Source: Hyphomicrobiales bacterium (GTDB lineage Bacteria > Pseudomonadota > Alphaproteobacteria > Rhizobiales > Rhizobiaceae). From it: 64,000 nucleotides of DNA. Every line of letters begins with the position of its first letter. The stretch's first letter is position 1. Under the pieces are notes generated by a model. It had not been told where the DNA came from, did no database searches, and saw only the letters and a list, made by a program, of their open reading frames with translations. This document shows positions 15,880 through 24,186 of the stretch, in pieces. The position numbers were made by a program, and so were the translations under genes. The stretch spans positions 1 to 64,000 of the forward strand of contig UCKS01000053.1 of the NCBI GenBank assembly GCA_900473045.1. Direction: 5' to 3'.

Positions 15880-16719
15880 ATGAATGCGATTGGCAAGGCG
15901 CTCTGGTTTATCGAAAGCCATTACGCCCGGGATATTTCACTGGAGGATATTGCGGAGACGGCGGGGCTTTCCCGCTATCACCTGTCGCGTGTCTTTGGCC
16001 TGACGACGGGCTTTTCGATCAGTGGCTACATCAGGGCACGGCGCCTGAGCACCGCCGCACTTTCCCTTGCCAATGGAGCATCCAGCATTCTCGCAGTCGC
16101 CCTTGATGCGGGCTACAGCTCGCATGAAGCCTTCACCCGTGCCTTTCGCGATCATTTCGGCCTGACGCCGGAAGAGCTTCGCAACAGAGGGCATACTGGC
16201 GATCTTTATCTTATGGAGCCGATCCGCATGAACACCGCATCTCTTCCACGACTGGACGAACCCCGATTTGAAACCGCGCCCGCCATGCTGATGACGGGCC
16301 TGCAGCAGACCTACAATTACGGCGCCAATGCCGGAATTCCCTCACAATGGCAGCAGTTCAACGCGCATGACGGCAGTATTTCTGGCCAGATCGGATATGC
16401 TGCCTATGGCATCTGCACGCAGGAAGACGGACAGGACCGCAGCTTTCAATATATGACCGCCGTGGAAATTCGCGACACCGATGACCTTCCCAAGGGCTTT
16501 GTGAGCCTGAAGCTTCCCGCCCAGACCTATGCGATTTTTGCCCATCGCGGCCATGTTTCCGGCATCCAGGCAACCTGCACTGCGATCTTTACCGAATGGC
16601 TGCCCTCGTCCGGCTACAGCCATGCCGGGCTCCCGGACCTGATGGAGCGGTACGACGAGCGGTTCGACCCGAGAACCGGCATGGGGCTCACCGAAATATG
16701 GCTTCCAGTGGCAAGTTAA
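15880..16719 (+). CDS. AraC-type regulator with GyrI-like effector domain
   Basis: A 279-residue transcription factor. The N-terminal 100 residues hold two helix-turn-helix motifs of the AraC family (DISLEDIAETAGLSRYHLSR and ILAVALDAGYSSHEAFTRAF). The C-terminal half from about residue 120 resembles the GyrI/Rob small-molecule binding domain, ending with the typical EIWLPV. This order (DNA-binding first) matches Rob and related multidrug-response activators. A GGGAGG site is six bases before ATG 15880. It sits 96 bases after the TetR gene on the same strand and could share in efflux control; its targets are not evident. Confidence 0.88.
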   Translation: MNAIGKALWFIESHYARDISLEDIAETAGLSRYHLSRVFGLTTGFSISGYIRARRLSTAALSLANGASSILAVALDAGYSSHEAFTRAFRDHFGLTPEELRNRGHTGDLYLMEPIRMNTASLPRLDEPRFETAPAMLMTGLQQTYNYGANAGIPSQWQQFNAHDGSISGQIGYAAYGICTQEDGQDRSFQYMTAVEIRDTDDLPKGFVSLKLPAQTYAIFAHRGHVSGIQATCTAIFTEWLPSSGYSHAGLPDLMERYDERFDPRTGMGLTEIWLPVAS

Positions 16720-16796
16720 CGGTATCGCAGCCCATTTGAGCGCCCTCTAGCGCTTGCTTTGTCGTGTTTTCCACATACATAAGGATTATCAATTAC

Positions 16797-16824
16797 ACCC
16801 GCGCTGCCCACCGGCTGCGCGGGT
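16797..16824 (+). other. Stable hairpin in the terC leader
   Basis: ACCCGCGC (16797-16804) pairs with GCGCGGGT (16817-16824), and GCC/GGC extends the stem inside after one mismatch. It ends 45 bases before the terC start with no T-run. It is not the manganese (yybP-ykoY) riboswitch, whose conserved core is absent. It may be a weak terminator for the AraC gene or a leader structure. Confidence 0.4.
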
Positions 16825-16869
16825 TCCCGTATATATGTACCTTGACTATCGAGGAAGGAACCACCGCCG

Positions 16870-17619
16870 ATGCAGGATATTTTGCTCCTGATGCAAGATC
16901 CGACTGCCTGGATTGCCCTGATTACGCTGATCGTGATGGAAGTCGTGCTCGGCATCGACAACCTCATCTTCATTTCGATCCTGACCAACAAACTGCCGCC
17001 GGAACACCGCGAAAGGGCGCGCCGCATCGGTATCGGCCTGGCACTGGTCATGCGTCTTGCGCTGCTCGGCACGGTCGCCTGGATTGTCCAGCTGACCGAA
17101 CCGGTCTTTGACCTCTTCGGACATGGCTATTCCTGGAAGGACATGATCCTGATCGCCGGTGGCCTGTTCCTCGTCTGGAAGGCAACCAAGGAAATCCATC
17201 ACACCGTCGATCCCGTGGATCACGAAGAGGATGCGCTTGCCAAGGCGGGCACGACCACCTTCGCTGCTGCGATCGGCCAGATCCTGGTCCTCGATCTCGT
17301 CTTCTCGATCGACAGCATCATCACGGCCGTCGGCATGACCCCGCACCTTCCGATCATGATCATTTCGGTCATCTTCGCAGTAACCGTCATGCTGGTGGCA
17401 GCCGGGCCGCTTGCCCGCTTCATCGAAAAGAACCCGACCATCGTCATGCTGGCGCTTGGCTTCCTCCTGATGATCGGCACGACGCTGATCGCCGAAGGCA
17501 TGGGCTTCCATGTTCCAAAGGGCTACGTCTACGCGGCCATGGCCTTCTCGGCGCTGGTCGAGGTGCTCAACATGCTGTCGCGCCGCAAGCGGCAGAAGGA
17601 CAAGGCTGCAAAGCTCTAA
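16870..17619 (+). CDS. TerC-family integral membrane protein
   Basis: A 249-residue TerC-family protein with about seven membrane segments. The family hallmark is the pair of acidic motifs inside membrane helices, seen here as [15 protein letters not shown] (residues 24-38) and [14 protein letters not shown] (near 145-158). Members bind or export metal ions (manganese or calcium) and can serve exported metalloproteins. The C-terminus is a basic cytoplasmic tail ([11 protein letters not shown]). The start has GAGGAAGG twelve bases upstream. It stands alone between the AraC gene and a strong terminator. Confidence 0.9.
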   Translation: MQDILLLMQDPTAWIALITLIVMEVVLGIDNLIFISILTNKLPPEHRERARRIGIGLALVMRLALLGTVAWIVQLTEPVFDLFGHGYSWKDMILIAGGLFLVWKATKEIHHTVDPVDHEEDALAKAGTTTFAAAIGQILVLDLVFSIDSIITAVGMTPHLPIMIISVIFAVTVMLVAAGPLARFIEKNPTIVMLALGFLLMIGTTLIAEGMGFHVPKGYVYAAMAFSALVEVLNMLSRRKRQKDKAAKL

Positions 17620-17645
17620 TCAGGCTTTCGTCCTGTCATGGATAA

Positions 17646-17680
17646 AAGGGAGTGCATCCGGCCGGATGCGCTCCCTTCTT
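17646..17680 (+). terminator. Rho-independent terminator of terC
   Basis: AAGGGAG-T-GCATCCG pairs with CGGATGC-G-CTCCCTT (17646-17677) in a long stem with one G-T pair, followed by TTCTTGTTT. It lies 27 bases after the terC stop. The 301-base gap 17620-17920 holds this and the opposite-strand terminator at 17702-17731; the rest of the gap shows nothing. Confidence 0.8.
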
Positions 17681-17701
17681 GTTTGGGGCTGAACAACACA
17701 G

Positions 17702-17731
17702 AAAAAAGCCCCGGAACTGATGTCCCGGGGC
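17702..17731 (-). terminator. Rho-independent terminator of the SRPBCC gene
   Basis: On the minus strand GCCCCGG (17731-17725) pairs with CCGGGGC (17714-17708), followed by six T residues (17707-17702). It is 190 bases past the stop of the SRPBCC gene at 17921 and ends the minus-strand transcript. Confidence 0.8.
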
Positions 17732-17920
17732 GATCTAACGTGCACATATATCGAGGATACGAGGCCGAAGGGGTAAGAAGCTCGACTGCCATTTCGTTGG
17801 CCGCAAAGAGAAACCAGAAAAATCTCTGCGTTCTCCATCTCCCTCGGGTCCGGTTGACACAGCCCCGCACTCCTCATCAGGAAAACGGGGCAGGCCAGAT
17901 TTGGTTCCCGATTTTCGCCC

Positions 17921-18457
17921 CTACTTTTCCGCGAGAACCTTCAGATTTTCGAGCCCCTGGGCAAAATCGCCACCGATCATCGTGTCCATATTGAAGAACA
18001 GTCCCATCACCTTGGCAATCAGCGGGCTCGGTCCATCCATCGCCCAGGTCACCGTGGTGCCTTGCGTTGCAGGCGAGAGCGTGAACGTGGCAACGTTGTG
18101 TCCTTCGAACGGACGGACGAAATCGAGCTTGATCTCAACCTTGGAGGACGGCGTCGCTTCGGTGATTTCCATCCGGCCGGCGCCGACATCCTTGTTGCCG
18201 TCCCAATTATAAACGGCGCCTTGGCCGCTGGTCGCGCCGTCGAACGTGCGCTTCATCGCCGGGTCCTTCTTTTCGTAGGGCGACCAGGCCTGCCATTGGT
18301 TGAAATCGTTGATCAGCGGGAAGATTTTTTCCGGCGGTGCATTGATGATCGCACTGCGCTCGACATGAAACGTATCGGGCTTGGTTGACGCAAACACCAC
18401 GGCGCCGAGCAAGAGCACGACGATAACGGCAAGGATAATCAGTAGAATTTTCAGCAT
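17921..18457 (-). CDS. Membrane-anchored SRPBCC-family protein
   Basis: A 178-residue protein with one N-terminal membrane segment (LLIILAVIVVLLLGAVVFA, about residues 5-23) followed by a START/Bet v1-like SRPBCC (polyketide-cyclase) fold: ERSAIINAPPEKIFPLINDFNQWQAW is the characteristic opening, and the domain closes with the long helix GGDFAQGLENLKVLAE. Such folds bind hydrophobic ligands; no substrate can be named. It is on the same strand as, but separated by a hairpin from, a second SRPBCC gene and an arsR gene upstream. Confidence 0.82.
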   Translation of the reverse strand: MLKILLIILAVIVVLLLGAVVFASTKPDTFHVERSAIINAPPEKIFPLINDFNQWQAWSPYEKKDPAMKRTFDGATSGQGAVYNWDGNKDVGAGRMEITEATPSSKVEIKLDFVRPFEGHNVATFTLSPATQGTTVTWAMDGPSPLIAKVMGLFFNMDTMIGGDFAQGLENLKVLAEK

Positions 18458-18487
18458 ATTCGGGTTCCTGTTGAGTATGGGAATAAG

Positions 18488-18518
18488 CCCCTGAAGAGGC
18501 TGGCGCGCACTTCAGGGG
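18488..18518 (-). terminator. Hairpin after the AHSA1-like gene
   Basis: CCCCTGAAG (18488-18496) pairs with CTTCAGGGG (18510-18518), loop 13 bases. On the minus strand it lies 21 bases past the stop of the AHSA1-like gene. There is no T-run, so it may only weaken transcription into the next SRPBCC gene. Confidence 0.45.
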
Positions 18519-18538
18519 AATTTCGGTGCGATAAAATC

Positions 18539-19027
18539 TCAGGCTTTGGCGGCGGTGGCGATGACGTCCGCGAGCTTTTCGAGGCTCTGGCTCCAGCCTT
18601 CCTCCATGCCGTCGAGCGCTGGCAGCACGGCTTCGGTCGCTCTCAGCACCTGCGCATGCAGGGTCAGAACGGTCTTGCCGTCCGTCTCGACGAAGGTCAC
18701 CGTATTCAGCGCTTCGAGCATCGTGACGCCGTCTTCGCTGTCATAGGTGCTGGTGAAGACCAGACGCTCGTTCTCGACGATTTCCTTGAAGGTACCGTTC
18801 GACGGGTACATCTGGCCATCCGGCCCCTTCATGTGAATGCGGATAACGCCGCCGGGCCGCAGATCGACCTCGCAGACCGGGTTGGTAAAATGATGTGGCC
18901 CCCACCACTGAGCCAGATGATACGGGTCGGTCCAGACCTTGTAGACCAGCGCCGCCGGAGCATTGAATGTCCGGGTGAGGACAAGATTGGCCTTGTCGGC
19001 CGGGACGACGTCAGCTCTTGCGTTCAT
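18539..19027 (-). CDS. AHSA1-like SRPBCC-family protein
   Basis: A 162-residue protein of the Aha1/AHSA1-like SRPBCC group: LTRTFNAPAALVYKVWTDPYHLAQWWGP is the family's signature opening. No membrane segment. ATG 19027 is chosen since AAGGGAG lies at the proper distance; an ATG at 19033 touches the ribosome site. Its start overlaps the 3' end of the arsR gene by 17 bases, so the two are one operon. ArsR-SRPBCC pairs are very common in rhizobia and other proteobacteria; the ligand or reaction is generally unknown. Confidence 0.85.
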   Translation of the reverse strand: MNARADVVPADKANLVLTRTFNAPAALVYKVWTDPYHLAQWWGPHHFTNPVCEVDLRPGGVIRIHMKGPDGQMYPSNGTFKEIVENERLVFTSTYDSEDGVTMLEALNTVTFVETDGKTVLTLHAQVLRATEAVLPALDGMEEGWSQSLEKLADVIATAAKA

Positions 19028-19358
19028 TTCCATCTCCCTTTTGAAGTTGTTGCAGATAGAGGTCGAGCCTGTCGAAACTCTCCTCCCAAAATTGCCGGTA
19101 ATTATCGAGCCAGGCGTTGAGGTCCTTCAACGGCCCGGCTTCCAGTTTGCAGGGACGCCACTGCGCCTCGCGCCCGCGGCTGATCAGGCCGGCCTTTTCG
19201 AGCACCTTCAGATGCTTGGAAACGGCCGGCAGGCTCATGGTGAAAGGCTCGGCCAGCTCGTTGACCGATGCCTCCCCCAAGGCCAGCCGCGCCAGGATCG
19301 CCCGCCGTGTCGGATCGGCGAGCGCCGAAAGAGTTGTGCTGAGTTGATCCTGGGTCAT
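19011..19358 (-). CDS. ArsR-family transcriptional repressor
   Basis: A 115-residue winged-helix regulator: LSTTLSALADPTRRAILARL begins the ArsR domain and MSLPAVSKHLKVLEKAGLI is the recognition-helix region. No metal-binding ELCVCDL-type cysteine motif is seen, so it is the non-metal type usually paired with SRPBCC proteins. It is the first gene of an operon with the AHSA1-like gene, and a 14-base palindrome 15 bases upstream of the start is a likely autoregulatory operator. Confidence 0.88.
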   Translation of the reverse strand: MTQDQLSTTLSALADPTRRAILARLALGEASVNELAEPFTMSLPAVSKHLKVLEKAGLISRGREAQWRPCKLEAGPLKDLNAWLDNYRQFWEESFDRLDLYLQQLQKGDGNERKS

Positions 19359-19373
19359 TTGTATTAAACCATA

Positions 19374-19387
19374 AAGTTAATTAACTT
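19374..19387. promoter_or_regulatory. Candidate ArsR operator
   Basis: AAGTTAATTAACTT is a perfect 14-base palindrome lying 15 bases upstream of the arsR start. It sits in the position of the promoter and is AT-rich like other ArsR-family operators. A second GGTTAA half follows at 19391-19396. Confidence 0.5.
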
Positions 19388-19638
19388 GAAGGTTAAGTAG
19401 ATCGAACCGGACCATTTGTCAACCGCCCTTTTGAAGACCATGGCTGCTGCGGCAAACGCAGTTTTCCTTGACGCGCCCTTTTGAATATGGTCTCACGCCA
19501 GCCATACGGAATTTCCGATATTTTCCGCCGTTTCAGGCATCGATCGGGCATTTCCTTCCCTTAAAAGCATGCGCCTTCCCATCCGGACGTCTCCTTTCCG
19601 GCGGAAGGCCGAAAGCACGTAAAGCACGGGCCAGGATC

Positions 19639-21096
19639 ATGACAGACAGACCAGTCCGGGTGCGCATTGCACCTTCCCCCACCGGCGAACCCCATGTCGG
19701 CACCGCCTATATCGCGTTGTTCAACTACCTCTTCGCGCAGAAGATGGGTGGCGAGTTCATCCTGCGCATCGAAGACACGGACGCGACCCGTTCGACGCCG
19801 GAATTTGAGACCAAGGTTCTGGACGCCCTGAAATGGTGCGGTCTGAAATGGTCGGAAGGCCCGGATATCGGCGGCCCCTACGGCCCATATCGCCAGAGCG
19901 ACCGCAAGGACACCTACCTCCCCTTCGTCGAAAAGATCGTTTCCAACGGTCACGGCTTCCGCTGCTTCTGTACGCCAGAACGGCTGGCCGAAATGCGGGA
20001 AGCGCAGCGCGCCGCCGGCAAGCCGCCGAAATATGACGGCCGCTGCCTGACGCTGTCGGCAGAGGAAGTCACGACACGCATGGCTGCCGGCGAACCAACC
20101 GTCGTGCGCATGAAGATCCCGACCGAGGGTTCCTGCAAGTTCGTCGATGGCGTCTATGGCGAAGTCGATATCCCGTGGGATGCGGTCGATATGCAGGTCC
20201 TGCTCAAGGCCGATGGCATGCCGACCTATCATATGGCCAACGTCGTTGACGACCATCTGATGAAGATCAGCCATGTGGCGCGCGGCGAGGAATGGATGTC
20301 CTCGGTGCCAAAACATATCCTGATCTACCAGTATCTCGGCCTCGAGCCTCCGGTGTTCATGCACCTGTCGCTGATGCGCAACGCCGACAAGTCGAAGCTG
20401 TCGAAGCGCAAGAACCCGACATCGATTTCCTATTATTCGGCCCTCGGCTACCTGCCGGAAGCGCTGATGAATTTCCTCGGCCTGTTCTTCGTGCAGATCG
20501 CCGAAGGCGAGGAATTATTGACCATGGAACAGCTGGCGGAGAAATTTGATCCGGCCAATCTGTCCAAGGCCGGCGCGATCTTCGATGTGCAGAAGCTCGA
20601 CTGGTTGAATGGCCGCTGGCTGCGCGAAGGTTTGAGCGAAGGCGAATTCGCCGCCCGCGTTCTCGCCTGGGCGATGGAAAACGACCGCATCAAGCAGGGA
20701 CTCAAGCTCTCGCAGTCGCGCATTTCCAAGCTCGGCGAACTGCCGGATCTGGCAGGCTTCCTGTTCAAGTCCGATCTCGGGCTTGATGCCGCCTCCTTTG
20801 CCAAGGTCAAATCAACACCGGAAGAACTGGTCGAGATCTTCAACACGGTGCAGCCGGACCTCGAAAAGATCCTCGAATGGAACGTCGAGTCGATCGAAGC
20901 CGAACTGCGGGCCATTGCTGATCGCATGGGCAAGAAGCTGAAGGTCATCGTCGCGCCGCTGTTCGTTGCCGTTTCCGGCTCGACCCGCTCGCTGCCGCTG
21001 TTTGACTCGATGGCAATCCTCGGCCGCTCGGTCGTGCGCCAGCGCCTGAAGGTCGCCGGCCAGGTTGCGGCCTCGATGGCAGGCAGCGGAAAATGA
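19639..21096 (+). CDS. gltX: Glutamyl-tRNA synthetase
   Basis: A 485-residue class I aminoacyl-tRNA synthetase that charges tRNA with glutamate. The nucleotide-binding signatures are APSPTGEPHVGTA (HIGH motif as HVGT, residues 19-22) and SKLSKRKNP (KMSKS motif as KLSKR). The catalytic RIEDTD motif is present. Sequence details such as PHVGTAYIALFN and GMPTYHMANVVDDHL place it in the Chlamydia/rhizobial-type branch; rhizobia often carry a second gltX elsewhere. ATG 19639 begins MTDRPVRVRIAPSPTG; the open frame upstream to 19468 is not needed. The lysine enzyme gene follows 109 bases downstream, probably co-transcribed. Confidence 0.93.
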   Translation: MTDRPVRVRIAPSPTGEPHVGTAYIALFNYLFAQKMGGEFILRIEDTDATRSTPEFETKVLDALKWCGLKWSEGPDIGGPYGPYRQSDRKDTYLPFVEKIVSNGHGFRCFCTPERLAEMREAQRAAGKPPKYDGRCLTLSAEEVTTRMAAGEPTVVRMKIPTEGSCKFVDGVYGEVDIPWDAVDMQVLLKADGMPTYHMANVVDDHLMKISHVARGEEWMSSVPKHILIYQYLGLEPPVFMHLSLMRNADKSKLSKRKNPTSISYYSALGYLPEALMNFLGLFFVQIAEGEELLTMEQLAEKFDPANLSKAGAIFDVQKLDWLNGRWLREGLSEGEFAARVLAWAMENDRIKQGLKLSQSRISKLGELPDLAGFLFKSDLGLDAASFAKVKSTPEELVEIFNTVQPDLEKILEWNVESIEAELRAIADRMGKKLKVIVAPLFVAVSGSTRSLPLFDSMAILGRSVVRQRLKVAGQVAASMAGSGK

Positions 21097-21112
21097 CGCT
21101 TGCGCGGTAACT

Positions 21113-21133
21113 CCCTCCCCCTTGTGGGGAGGG
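21113..21133. repeat. Short palindrome between gltX and lysS
   Basis: CCCTCCCC (21113-21120) and GGGGAGGG (21126-21133) form a perfect 8-base stem with loop CTTGT. It resembles the terminal hairpins of rhizobial intergenic mosaic elements, of which a larger example lies at 61284-61440. No T-run, so read-through to lysS is expected. Confidence 0.45.
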
Positions 21134-21205
21134 TTAGACCGAGCAAGCCGCACCGACGGCGAACGACACAATTTCAAGATATGCCGCATTGATAAGGCGA
21201 GCCCT

Positions 21206-22699
21206 ATGACCGACAAGACCGAAACCACCCTCTCCTCCGACGTCACCGAAGTCCGCGCGCAAAAACTGAAAATGCTGCGCGAAAAGATCGGCGATGTCTA
21301 TCCGGCGCATTTCCACCGCACGATCACCAATGCGGAGCTCGCAGCGAAATACGAGGGCCTGGAAGCGGACGTCGTGACCGAAGACGTCGTCACGGTAGCA
21401 GGCCGGGTCTACTCCTCGCGCAATTCCGGCATGTTCATGGACATCCATGATGCCGGCGGCAAGATCCAGATCTTCTCCCACAAGGACACGACGCCGGAAG
21501 ACGCCCGCGCGCTGCTGCCGCTGATCGATATCGGTGATATCATCGGCGTGACTGGCGTTGTCCGCCGCACCAAGCGCGGCGAACTGTCGATCAATGCGCA
21601 AGAAATCACCATGCTGACCAAGTCGCTGCTGCCGATGCCGGAGAAGTGGCATGGCCTGTCTGACATCGAGCAGCGCTACCGCAAGCGCCATCTCGACATC
21701 ATGACCAACGAGGAATCCAAGCTCCGCTTCCAGCAGCGCTCGAAGATCGTTTCCGGCATCCGCCGCTTCATGGAAGATGACGGCTTCATGGAAGTCGAGA
21801 CGCCGATGCTGCACTCGGTCTATGGCGGCGCCACCGCAGAGCCCTTCAAGACGCATCACAACACGCTGAAGCTCGACATGTACCTGCGCATTGCGCCGGA
21901 ACTGTTCTTGAAGCGCACGCTGGTCTCTGGCCTGACCGACAAGGTGTTCGAGATCAACCGCAACTTCCGCAACGAAGGCGTTTCCACCCGGCACAATCCT
22001 GAATTCACCATGATGGAATGCTACTGGGCCTATGCCGACTACGAGGACATCATGGACCTCGTCGAGCGGCTGTTCTCAAAGCTCGCCATGTCGATCCACG
22101 GCACCACCGAATTCATGTTCGGCGACAAGGAAATCTCTTTCAAGGGCCCGTTCAAGCGCGTGCCGATGCCGGATGCCGTCAAGGAAGCGACCGGCCTCGA
22201 CTTCATCGCCATGAAGACCGACGAAGAAGCCCGCACCGCTGCCAAGGCTGCAGGCTTTGCAGTCGAAAAAGACTGGACCTGGGGCGAATGCCTGGCCTTC
22301 ATCTTTGAAGAAAAGGTCGAGGGCACGCTGATCCAGCCGTCGCACGTCACCCATTTTCCGAAGGACATCTCGCCGTTTGCCAAGGAAGTGCCGGGCGAGC
22401 CGCGCCTGGTCGAGCGTTTCGAGACCTATTGCAACGCCTGGGAACTGGGCAACGCCTTTTCGGAACTCAACGATCCGGAAGAGCAGCGCAAGCGCATGGT
22501 TGAGCAGCTGGAACAGGCCCATGCCCGCGGCGAAAAGGACAAGCAGTTGGACGACGAATTCCTCGATGCGATCGACCAGGGCATGCCGCCCGCCGGCGGC
22601 CTCGGGATCGGCGTCGACCGCCTGATCATGCTGCTCACCAACGCGCCGTCGATCCGCGACATCATCCTCTTCCCGGCCCGCCGCAACAAGGCCGACTGA
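21206..22699 (+). CDS. lysS: Lysyl-tRNA synthetase, class II
   Basis: A 497-residue class II lysyl-tRNA synthetase, the usual length (E. coli LysS 505). It has an N-terminal OB-fold anticodon-binding domain (VAGRVYSSRNSGMFMDIHD, residues 58-76) and the class II catalytic core: motif 2 FRNEGVSTRHNPEFTMMECY and motif 3 GGLGIGVDRLIMLLTNAPSI near the C-terminus. ATG 21206 begins MTDKTETTLSS; the frame upstream overlaps gltX. Many alphaproteobacteria use the unrelated class I LysK instead, so a class II enzyme is worth noting. Confidence 0.93.
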   Translation: MTDKTETTLSSDVTEVRAQKLKMLREKIGDVYPAHFHRTITNAELAAKYEGLEADVVTEDVVTVAGRVYSSRNSGMFMDIHDAGGKIQIFSHKDTTPEDARALLPLIDIGDIIGVTGVVRRTKRGELSINAQEITMLTKSLLPMPEKWHGLSDIEQRYRKRHLDIMTNEESKLRFQQRSKIVSGIRRFMEDDGFMEVETPMLHSVYGGATAEPFKTHHNTLKLDMYLRIAPELFLKRTLVSGLTDKVFEINRNFRNEGVSTRHNPEFTMMECYWAYADYEDIMDLVERLFSKLAMSIHGTTEFMFGDKEISFKGPFKRVPMPDAVKEATGLDFIAMKTDEEARTAAKAAGFAVEKDWTWGECLAFIFEEKVEGTLIQPSHVTHFPKDISPFAKEVPGEPRLVERFETYCNAWELGNAFSELNDPEEQRKRMVEQLEQAHARGEKDKQLDDEFLDAIDQGMPPAGGLGIGVDRLIMLLTNAPSIRDIILFPARRNKAD

Positions 22700-22711
22700 G
22701 AACAGAACTAC

Positions 22712-22745
22712 GAACGCGCCGCTCTCTAACCCAGATGGCGCGTTC
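22712..22745 (+). terminator. Hairpin after lysS
   Basis: GAACGCGCC (22712-22720) pairs with GGCGCGTTC (22737-22745), loop 16 bases, 13 bases past the lysS stop. It is followed by CCCTC rather than T residues, so termination would be inefficient or factor-dependent. Confidence 0.4.
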
Positions 22746-22812
22746 CCCTCAGCCCATGGAACTTTTCCCTATTCTGCGCGTCTATGTGAGCAGAATTTGA
22801 AAGGACCCCTCC

Positions 22813-22986
22813 ATGCTGAAATGGGCGCTTATTTTCCTGGTCATCTCACTGATCACCGGTTTTCTCGGCTTTTCAGGCGTTTCGGCCGCAACCGCGACGA
22901 TCGCGCGCGTGCTGTTCGCCATCGCCGTTATCGTCTTCCTGATTTTCGTCGTTCTTGCCGTCATCGCCGGCAACGCCATCGTCTGA
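22813..22986 (+). CDS. DUF1328 small membrane protein
   Basis: A 57-residue protein that is almost entirely two membrane segments: [19 protein letters not shown] and a second from about residue 30 ([24 protein letters not shown]). This is the DUF1328/YtjA pattern, small inner-membrane proteins of unknown function that are widespread in proteobacteria. An AAGGA ribosome site lies eight bases before ATG 22813. It lies between lysS and a minus-strand gene and has its own promoter or read-through from lysS. Confidence 0.82.
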   Translation: MLKWALIFLVISLITGFLGFSGVSAATATIARVLFAIAVIVFLIFVVLAVIAGNAIV

Positions 22987-23015
22987 TCCGGTTGACCGGT
23001 ATCTCAGTAATCCCG

Positions 23016-23912
23016 TCAGTGTCCGGCTGGTTTTTCCAGGGGGCTCATGGCGGGATTTTCCGTTGAGGGTTCCATAGAGGGGGGCGACGGCTTTTCGCTA
23101 TCGCTGCCCATAACCATGGCCAGCATGGATCCGAAGAAACCCTTTTCTTCCGCCTTTGGCGCGCTCTGTCCTGCGGCAGCCTCGGTGGTGCCATGTTTCG
23201 GCGCAGCGGCGCCTTCGGCTTGACCGGCAGGCGCCCCGCCACTTTCCGCACCTTCGCCATGGGCAGCTTCAGCCGGGGCCGCGCCATGCGCGCTGCTCTT
23301 TGAGCCGGCAGCGCCCGGTTCCGCCGCCGCAGCGGCGGCAACCGGATCGAAGCAATCCGATTTGTCGTCCATCGCCGTCAGCGTCGTCTTGATGTCATCC
23401 GTGGAGAGAACGACTTCGGGGCCATAGAAGAGACCGACGGTATTTGCCTTGGCGTCCGTATAGCGAGCGACGAAGGGTGTCCGCATTCCCGGCAGCTTGG
23501 ACGGATCGGGCGCAAACAGAACCTGCGCACCGACGGCGGCGCCGCGACGGTCGGCACGATCCGACGGCCCGGCGGCATCGAGCACGACGACCTGATAGAG
23601 ATCCGCCTGTTCTTGCTTGGCAAGCAGACCGGTAATGCGCAACGCAGTGCGGACACGGTCGACGCCACCGGCAGCTTCCGTGCTCACATATTTGCGGATC
23701 CAGCGCTGACCATTGCGGCGCATTTTCAGCGTTTCGAGCGTGGTGCAGGCGAGACCGGAGAGCGATTGTTTTTGCGGCCCGGCCATGCCGAGAAAGGTTT
23801 CCTTGCCGGAATAGACGGCAAAGGCGCCGGACGCGCCGGATAGCACAAGAATGCCGGTAATGAGGAACATCACCTTGCGGGGGAGGCGTATCTTTTTAAA
23901 GACCGACTTCAC
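23016..23912 (-). CDS. Unknown membrane-anchored protein with Ala/Pro-rich tail
   Basis: A 298-residue protein with one N-terminal membrane segment (VMFLITGILVLSGASGAFAVYSG) and a periplasmic domain. After about residue 195 it turns into a low-complexity Ala/Gly/Glu/Pro-rich region (AAAAAAEPGAAGSKSS, EGAAAPKHG) before a short tail with FFGSMLAMVMGSDS. I do not recognise the globular part (residues 45-190), which contains VVVLDAAGPSDRADRRGAAV. GTG 23912 is chosen as it starts just before the membrane segment; the frame extends to 23984. It is not obviously in an operon. Confidence 0.7.
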   Translation of the reverse strand: MKSVFKKIRLPRKVMFLITGILVLSGASGAFAVYSGKETFLGMAGPQKQSLSGLACTTLETLKMRRNGQRWIRKYVSTEAAGGVDRVRTALRITGLLAKQEQADLYQVVVLDAAGPSDRADRRGAAVGAQVLFAPDPSKLPGMRTPFVARYTDAKANTVGLFYGPEVVLSTDDIKTTLTAMDDKSDCFDPVAAAAAAEPGAAGSKSSAHGAAPAEAAHGEGAESGGAPAGQAEGAAAPKHGTTEAAAGQSAPKAEEKGFFGSMLAMVMGSDSEKPSPPSMEPSTENPAMSPLEKPAGH

Positions 23913-24186
23913 GTGCGCTGTTCCGTCATCAGCTTCAACTCCTGGCCCCCGCCGCGCCATGCGCAGATGCAGGAATGGCCTCACCTTTTGATTGAGCCCC
24001 CACCCTATCGCGGCGACGTTTCGGAAAGTTTAAGCGTCCGGGCGGTTTGGTGCCGCCCAACGGCCGATTTGACCCGATTTGAAACTTTGCCCGATTTCAG
24101 CCCGCAAAATCGGTTGCTCTTGGCTCGCACGCCGCTAAAACCGGTGCTCACATCTTCCGGTTCGAAACAGGGACATATCCGACATC

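Noticed and set aside
16720..16869. Possible manganese (yybP-ykoY) riboswitch before terC
   Set aside because: A stable hairpin is present, but the conserved riboswitch core bases are absent.
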